NCBI GenBank assembly: GCA_964543935.1
Contig: CAZJAK010000031.1
Span: 1-26,890, forward strand
Direction: 5' to 3'
DNA length: 26,890 nucleotides
Source: JAAYDK01 sp964543935
GTDB lineage: Bacteria > Spirochaetota > Spirochaetia > Sphaerochaetales > Sphaerochaetaceae
Part shown: positions 21,860 through 26,890 of the stretch, piece after piece
Numbering within the stretch: the first letter of the stretch is position 1
Layout of the letters: each line of letters begins with the position of its first letter
The notes under the pieces: generated by a model
What the model was told of the DNA's origin: nothing
The model's database searches: none
The model's input: only the letters and a program-made list of their open reading frames with translations
Made by a program: the position numbers and the translations under genes

Positions 21860-24800
21860 ATGGGGCTTATGCAAACGACAATCGGGGCCCGCGTGCAATC
21901 TTATCTGAAAAGCAGCGAGGCATACAAGGCATTCAAGCGCGATTGCACGCAACGGATGTATGTGGAAGGTTTGGAGGGGTTCCCCCTTGCGCAAGCCGTG
22001 TCGATCCATGCCCGTTATATACATTCACGGGTGTGGGTTGTCTGTCCTACCGAAGAATCAACCCAGCTGGTGGTGAAGGACCTGCAGGCTTGCGAAGCGC
22101 CGTTTTTGGCGTTGCCGACCACCGGCAAGCAGTTGTACAGCCCGTGGGAGGGTACGCAACGGGAATACCAGCAGTTGAAGGTGTTGGGTGCCATGCTCGA
22201 CGAACCAAGGCGAATCGTGGTTTCATCGTTGAGGGCTTTCGTCTCCCCAGTAGTCCACAGTGATGCGTTGCAGGCATCAGCTCTGCAATTGCGCACGAGC
22301 GAGCACTTCGATCCCTCGGCTATCGCCCAACGGCTGGCTTCAGGAGGGTATTTCAGGTCGCCGAGCACATCGATGCCGGGCGAGTTCTCGATTCATGGCG
22401 AAGTGTTCGACGTTTTCCCATTCGATAGCGAGCACCCAGCCCGCATCTATGCCGATTGGGACCGCATCGAACGCATCGCGATCTTCGATCCCAATACCCA
22501 AGACACCATCCGGACTGTCGGAAGCTTGACCGTACGGATCTTGTCGGGCTCTGGATCCATCCCGATCGGTTCTATCGCTGGATACCTTGCTCCCGATGAC
22601 TATTTCTTCTTCATCGGTGAAGAGCGGTTGGCGACCTCGTTCAATTCACTGTTGGTCGAAGCCCGTTCATTGTACCGCCAAGCGTTTGTCAGCGACCGCT
22701 CGGTTGCCAAACCGACCTCACTGCTGTTCCCGTTCAACGAATTTTTCGAGCAGACCGGGCGCAGCACCGTCGTGTTGGAGTTCCAAGGCCGCCGCCCCCA
22801 AGCATTCAGATACGATGTGACCGGGCCGCGTTCCTACTTCGGCAACTTCATCATGTTGCGGGAGGAGTTGACCCAACTCGAGCGCAACGGGTATGAAGTG
22901 ACGATCTTTGCCGGAGGCGAATTGCAACGCTCCCGATTGGCCTCTATGCTCAGTGCGTTTCCCAAACTCACCATTGTCCCGTTGGAGATCAGCGCTGGAT
23001 TCTCCATCATCTCGGAGCGGGTTGTGGCGATGTGCGACCACGAGATCTTTGGCAGGCGCAAAGTTGTCGCCAAGACCTTGCATAAGGTTCAGTCCAGTCC
23101 GCTCGATTCGTTCGTGGACCTTAACGAAGGGGACTTCGTGGTCCATGTGAATTATGGAATCGGGCAGTTCCTCAAGATCGATCGGGTCAGTGTCTCGGGC
23201 AAGGAACGCGATTACATCAAGATCCTGTATGCCGCAGAGGAGACCTTGTTCGTCCCGATCGAGCAAGCGAACCTGATCCAACGTTATGTCGGAAGCGAGG
23301 GGAACGCTCCCAAGCTGGACCGGTTGGGCGGGCAGGGGTGGGAGCATAAGAAAGCCAAGGCCAAAAAATCGGCGGAAGAATTGGCCGGACGGCTCATCCA
23401 GCTGTACGCGCGACGCAAGTCCAGCAAAGGCTTCCCGTTCCCCAAGGACACCGATTGGCAGTTGGAGTTCGAGGCTTCGTTCCCGTATGAGGAAACCGAG
23501 GACCAACTGGCTTGTATCGACGACATCAAGCGCGACATGGAGAGCCCGAATGTGATGGACCGCCTCGTCTGCGGCGATGTCGGCTACGGCAAGACCGAGA
23601 TCGCCTTGCGGGCCGCTTTCAAAGCTGTCTTGGCCGGCAAACAGGTGGCGCTTTTGGCCCCGACGACAATTTTGGCCGATCAACATCATGAAACCTTGAC
23701 CCAACGGTTGGGCTCTTTTCCGGTGAAGACAGCGGTGCTCTCGCGCATCGTTTCGAAAAAGGAACAGAGCGGGATCTTGAAAAAGGTCGCCCGGGGTGAA
23801 ATCGACATCCTCGTGGGCACCCACCGGATCTTGCAAAAGGATGTGGTGTTCAAGGACTTGGGATTGTTGATTGTCGACGAGGAACAGCGTTTCGGTGTCA
23901 AGGATAAAGAAAAGGTCAAGGAACTCAAGACCAACATAGATTCCATTGCCTTGTCGGCCACTCCGATCCCGCGCACGCTGTACATGTCATTGCTCAAGAT
24001 CCGCGACATGTCGCTGCTAACCACGCCACCGATCCAACGGAGGGCCATCAAGACCATCATCCAGGAGTACGACATTGGCTTGGTGGATCAGGCGATCCGC
24101 TTCGAGTTGTCCCGGGGCGGGCAAGTGTTCTACCTGCATAACCGGATCGACACCCTCGATCAAGTGGTGGCCATGATCCGCCAGAGGATGAGCACCGTCA
24201 TGGTCGAGGCAATCCACGGGCAAATGGAGAGCGACGCGATCGAGGATATCATGCGTAGGTTCGTGCACCAAGGCATCCAAGTGCTGGTGTCGACCACCAT
24301 CATCGAGAACGGCATCGACATACCCAACGTGAACACGATCATCATCGACAGGGCCGACCTCTACGGTGTTTCCCAGTTGTACCAGTTGCGCGGCCGGGTC
24401 GGACGCAGCGACCAAGAAGCGTTCGCCTATTTGTTTTATCCCGAACTGCGGGTTCTCTCGGAGATCGCCGTCAAGCGCTTGAAGGTCCTTTCGGAACATA
24501 CCGAACTGGGTAGCGGATTCAAGATCGCGATGAAGGACATGGAGATTCGCGGTACCGGCAATCTGCTTGGGCGCGAACAGAGCGGGCAACTCGCCTCGGT
24601 TGGCTTGGACATGTACCTGCGCATCCTGGACGAGGCCATTGCGGCGTTGCTCAAGGATGGCTCAGTCGAAGAAAGCAAAGAGGTGTTCCTTGAACTCGAC
24701 TATTCCGGTTTCATCCCCGACACCTATATCGCCGAACCGTCGGTGAAATTCGACGTGTACAAGAAAATCGCCTCGATCGGAACCGATGCCCAACTGCAAG

Positions 24801-25117
24801 GGTTGACGGCCGAGATGGAGGACCGTTTCGGGCCTATGCCCGAGGTGGTGTCGAACCTGCTTTACATCGCCGAGCTCAAGATCATCTGTCGCAAATTGTC
24901 GATTTATCACCTCAAGGAACGCGACGGGAAGGTGCTCGTGGAGTTTTCGAAGGTGAAGGATATCTCGATCGATAAAGTCATGGAGTTGATCAGGATAGGA
25001 AACGGGGCGGTGTCGATCGATGCGCACCGGATGAACGTACTCTCGTTCAGGACGGATGCCGTATCGCTCAAGGACAAATCCTTGTTCATCCTGGAAAAAT
25101 TGCAGCGGTTGCTGTGA
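21860..25117 (+). CDS. mfd: Transcription-repair coupling factor Mfd
   Basis: Mfd removes stalled RNA polymerase at DNA lesions and recruits UvrA. The 1085-residue product (E. coli 1148) has the UvrB-homology N-terminal part (MPGEFSIHGEVFDVFPF), the RNA polymerase-interacting domain (GDFVVHVNYGIGQF), FPYEETEDQ, motor Walker A GDVGYGKT (572-579), DEEQ box (673-676), SATPIPRTLYM, TTIIENGIDIPN, QLRGRVGRS, the translocation-in-RecG-like EIRGTGNLLGREQSG, and the C-terminal domain 7. The start is uncertain: ATG 21860 (MGLMQTT) or 21869; both have weak Shine-Dalgarno. Its stop overlaps the in-frame upstream GTG of trmB. Confident family call. Confidence 0.96.
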   Translation: MGLMQTTIGARVQSYLKSSEAYKAFKRDCTQRMYVEGLEGFPLAQAVSIHARYIHSRVWVVCPTEESTQLVVKDLQACEAPFLALPTTGKQLYSPWEGTQREYQQLKVLGAMLDEPRRIVVSSLRAFVSPVVHSDALQASALQLRTSEHFDPSAIAQRLASGGYFRSPSTSMPGEFSIHGEVFDVFPFDSEHPARIYADWDRIERIAIFDPNTQDTIRTVGSLTVRILSGSGSIPIGSIAGYLAPDDYFFFIGEERLATSFNSLLVEARSLYRQAFVSDRSVAKPTSLLFPFNEFFEQTGRSTVVLEFQGRRPQAFRYDVTGPRSYFGNFIMLREELTQLERNGYEVTIFAGGELQRSRLASMLSAFPKLTIVPLEISAGFSIISERVVAMCDHEIFGRRKVVAKTLHKVQSSPLDSFVDLNEGDFVVHVNYGIGQFLKIDRVSVSGKERDYIKILYAAEETLFVPIEQANLIQRYVGSEGNAPKLDRLGGQGWEHKKAKAKKSAEELAGRLIQLYARRKSSKGFPFPKDTDWQLEFEASFPYEETEDQLACIDDIKRDMESPNVMDRLVCGDVGYGKTEIALRAAFKAVLAGKQVALLAPTTILADQHHETLTQRLGSFPVKTAVLSRIVSKKEQSGILKKVARGEIDILVGTHRILQKDVVFKDLGLLIVDEEQRFGVKDKEKVKELKTNIDSIALSATPIPRTLYMSLLKIRDMSLLTTPPIQRRAIKTIIQEYDIGLVDQAIRFELSRGGQVFYLHNRIDTLDQVVAMIRQRMSTVMVEAIHGQMESDAIEDIMRRFVHQGIQVLVSTTIIENGIDIPNVNTIIIDRADLYGVSQLYQLRGRVGRSDQEAFAYLFYPELRVLSEIAVKRLKVLSEHTELGSGFKIAMKDMEIRGTGNLLGREQSGQLASVGLDMYLRILDEAIAALLKDGSVEESKEVFLELDYSGFIPDTYIAEPSVKFDVYKKIASIGTDAQLQGLTAEMEDRFGPMPEVVSNLLYIAELKIICRKLSIYHLKERDGKVLVEFSKVKDISIDKVMELIRIGNGAVSIDAHRMNVLSFRTDAVSLKDKSLFILEKLQRLL

Positions 25118-25127
25118 ATGAAGACGT

Positions 25128-25133
25128 AGGAGG
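25128..25133 (+). promoter_or_regulatory. Shine-Dalgarno deciding the trmB start
   Basis: AGGAGG, 4 bases before ATG 25138. It favours that start over GTG 25114, which overlaps the mfd stop but lacks its own site. Confidence 0.65.
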
Positions 25134-25137
25134 GACC

Positions 25138-25848
25138 ATGGACCGCAACAGGGTCGAGACCGTCCCCGATGACGGCAAGCGGGCGGTGAAGAGTTATGTT
25201 TTAAGGGCCTCCCGCATGGCCGATTCACTCAAACAAGCCTTGGTTGAGTATTCTCATGAATTCAGCGTTGCTTTCAGCGGGAAACCACTTGATTTCTCCA
25301 CCCTGTTCGGCAACGACCACCCGACTGTGGTCGAGATCGGTTTCGGGATGGGCGAAGCGACGCTGGAAATCGCCCGCCGCCATCCCGAACGCAACTATCT
25401 CGGCATCGAGGTGTTCCTCAACGGCTTCGCCAAGGTCCTGCATGAGATCGGCCGCGACCGCATGCAGAACCTCAGGATCATCCGCTTCGACGCGGTCGAG
25501 GTGCTTCAGACGATGATCCGGGATAACAGTGTGGCAGCGTTCCATATCTTCTTTCCCGATCCCTGGCCGAAAAAGAAGCACCACAAGCGCCGCCTCATCC
25601 AAGAGCCGTTTGTTTCGTTGTTGGCAAAAAAGCTTGTCGATGGCGGTTATGTGTATTGCGTTACCGATTGGGAACCCTATGCAGAACAGATGGTGCAGGT
25701 TTTCGGCCAGTCGACCGAGTTTGCCAATCCCTCCCATGGATATGCTACTGACATTTCATGGCGCCCGAGCACCAGTTTTGAACGCAAGGGATTGTCGAAG
25801 GAACACCCCATCAGGGAAATCTGGGTGGAACGGACAGCACGGCCGTAA
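25138..25848 (+). CDS. trmB: tRNA (guanine-N7-)-methyltransferase
   Basis: TrmB methylates G46 in the variable loop of tRNA using S-adenosylmethionine. The 236-residue protein has the SAM-binding EIGFGMGE (66-73), GIEVF (acidic ribose-binding residue), the family-specific FPDPWPKKKHHKRR (139-152) and VTDWEPYAEQM, then TSFERKGL. ATG 25138 is chosen because of AGGAGG 4 bases upstream. It lies directly after mfd and is probably co-transcribed. It faces the EF-G-like gene, with a hairpin between. Confidence 0.95.
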   Translation: MDRNRVETVPDDGKRAVKSYVLRASRMADSLKQALVEYSHEFSVAFSGKPLDFSTLFGNDHPTVVEIGFGMGEATLEIARRHPERNYLGIEVFLNGFAKVLHEIGRDRMQNLRIIRFDAVEVLQTMIRDNSVAAFHIFFPDPWPKKKHHKRRLIQEPFVSLLAKKLVDGGYVYCVTDWEPYAEQMVQVFGQSTEFANPSHGYATDISWRPSTSFERKGLSKEHPIREIWVERTARP

Positions 25849-25853
25849 GAATG

Positions 25854-25879
25854 AAAACAGCCGTCCATTCGAACGGCTG
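25854..25879 (-). terminator. Intrinsic terminator of the EF-G-like gene
   Basis: Minus strand: CAGCCGT pairs with ACGGCTG over an 8-base loop (25873-25879 with 25858-25864), then TTTTC. On the plus strand no T-run follows, so it terminates the leftward gene and at most slows trmB transcription. Confidence 0.65.
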
Positions 25880-25902
25880 CCCCATCTACTCATACGGTAC
25901 TG

Positions 25903-26890
25903 TCATTTTTCAGCAGCATCGCTCTCGGCTTTGGCGGCTTTGATCACGTCATCGGCAATCCGCCCGCTGATCGTCTCATAATGGTCGAACTCCAATTCGA
26001 ACGAACCGGTACCGCTGGTCATCGACTTGAGGTCGATGGCGTAGTTGAGCATCTCGGCTTGGGGAACTTCGGCCTTGACCATCTGGATGTCGCCGCCGAA
26101 ATCCTCTTGTCCGAGCACCCGGCCGCGTTTGCCGCTGAGGTTGCTCAACACATCGCCCAGATATTGTCCCTCGACATAGACGTTCAATTTCATGATCGGC
26201 TCGAGCAAAACCGGGCCGGCTTTCTCGATGGCCATTTTCATGGCCCCTTTGGCGGCCAGACGGAAAGCCATTTCGGAGGAGTCAACCGGATGTTCCTTTC
26301 CATCGACGATGGAGATACCGATGTCGACGATCGGATAATTCGCCAAGAATCCTTCACTCATCGCATCTTGGAGGCCTTTCTCGATGCCGGGCATGTATCC
26401 CTTTGATACCGACCCGCCCTTGATGGCGTTGGTGAACTGGTAGAATTGCCCGCGTTCGAGCGGTTCGATCTCGATGACGACTTTGCCGTACTGACCGTGC
26501 CCACCCGACTGCTTCTTGTGGGCGTACTCGATCAGTCCCGACTTCTTGGTGATGGTCTCGCGATAAGCGACCCGCGGCAATTTGGTCTGGATCGAGATTT
26601 TTTGTTTATCCATAACCTTCTCCAGGATCATGGTGATGTGGCGCTCGCCCATCCCTTGGGCCGACAATTCCTTGGTTTCCTCATTGAACACAAGGCGGAA
26701 GGTCAGGTCTTCCTCGGTGATGCGGTGCAAGGACTCGTTCATCTTGTCTTCCGACTTCTTGTCCCCGGCGCTGATGGAGAGGGCGTAGATAGGAGCGGGC
26801 AGGCGCAAGGGGGCGAAGCGGAATCCCAAATCGGGGCTTCCCAACAACGATGCGTTGGTCATGGCGATGTTGCTTTTGGCGATTACGCCG
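25903..26890 (-). CDS. Elongation factor G-like GTPase, C-terminal part (truncated by window edge)
   Basis: The frame is open to the right edge, so only about 328 C-terminal residues are seen and the GTPase domain is outside. Visible are the end of domain II (FAPLRLPAPIYALSI), domain III (EEDLTFRLVF, then GMGERHITMIL), domain IV (YRETITKKSG, KKQSGGHGQYGKVV, ending KGYMPGIEKGLQDAM), and domain V (LEPIMKLNVYVEGQYLGDVLSNLSGKRGRVLG). KKQSGGHGQYG and the ISAGDKKSEDKM segment point to the EF-G-like paralogue group (FusA2/TetM-like side), not the main ribosomal EF-G, although this should be read as probable. It has its own terminator. Confidence 0.85.
   Translation of the reverse strand, partial: GVIAKSNIAMTNASLLGSPDLGFRFAPLRLPAPIYALSISAGDKKSEDKMNESLHRITEEDLTFRLVFNEETKELSAQGMGERHITMILEKVMDKQKISIQTKLPRVAYRETITKKSGLIEYAHKKQSGGHGQYGKVVIEIEPLERGQFYQFTNAIKGGSVSKGYMPGIEKGLQDAMSEGFLANYPIVDIGISIVDGKEHPVDSSEMAFRLAAKGAMKMAIEKAGPVLLEPIMKLNVYVEGQYLGDVLSNLSGKRGRVLGQEDFGGDIQMVKAEVPQAEMLNYAIDLKSMTSGTGSFELEFDHYETISGRIADDVIKAAKAESDAAEK

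Noticed and set aside
22718..23836. 372-codon frame on the minus strand inside mfd
   Set aside because: Antisense shadow of a confidently identified gene; its composition follows reverse-complemented mfd codons.
1..26890. CRISPR array, tRNA or rRNA genes, insertion sequences, phage genes
   Set aside because: No regularly spaced repeats, cloverleaf-type sequence, transposase or integrase motifs were seen on reading both strands; coding genes fill almost all of the window.

Overview
This window looks like a stretch of bacterial chromosome, probably from a free-living spirochaete (Sphaerochaeta/Treponema-like). The base composition is moderately GC-rich, coding density is very high, and many neighbouring genes overlap by a few bases (ATGA or TGATG). 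The taxon call is an inference. It rests on the block rpsB-tsf-frr-uppS-cdsA-dxr-rseP, whose order matches Treponema, together with a bacterial XPB/Rad25 helicase and protein styles typical of that phylum. I see no tRNA, rRNA, insertion sequence, prophage or CRISPR array.

Layout. Positions 1-1294 hold the 3' part of dnaB (+). It converges on a long leftward set from 10519 to 1307: ABC-F ATPase, maf, rpsB, tsf, [intrinsic terminator], frr, uppS, cdsA, dxr, rseP. This set joins translation (ribosomal protein S2, EF-Ts, ribosome recycling factor) to envelope lipid synthesis: DXR makes isoprenoid precursor, UppS makes the undecaprenyl carrier, CdsA makes CDP-diacylglycerol, and RseP is a membrane protease. 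Diverging from ABC-F at 10643 is an aroD-aroE fusion (+).

A second leftward operon runs from 17901 to 12092: small membrane protein, aroK, aroC, XPB-type helicase, and a 682-residue partner with an XPB/Ssl2-like domain. With aroDE it supplies four consecutive shikimate-pathway activities (dehydratase, dehydrogenase, kinase, chorismate synthase; the EPSP synthase step is not here), with a DNA-repair-like helicase pair attached downstream. Divergent from it is dgt (+, dNTP triphosphohydrolase), which converges on nrdR (-, repressor of ribonucleotide reductase).

A 210-bp regulatory gap follows, then an ACT-domain protein overlapping a THEP1-type P-loop NTPase (+), a convergent inositol-monophosphatase-family gene (-), mfd (+) overlapping the trmB reading frame (+), and finally the C-terminal part of an EF-G-like factor (-) running off the right edge with its own terminator.

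Most of the window is core housekeeping sequence. The items most worth a second look are: the XPB-plus-partner pair inside the aro operon; the apparent loss of shikimate-binding residues in both the AroE domain (SxS motif absent) and AroK (two arginines replaced); the ACT/NTPase pair of unknown function; the terminator sitting directly on frr's ribosome binding site; and the dyads in the nrdR/ACT intergenic region. I did not find a clearly new multi-gene system.
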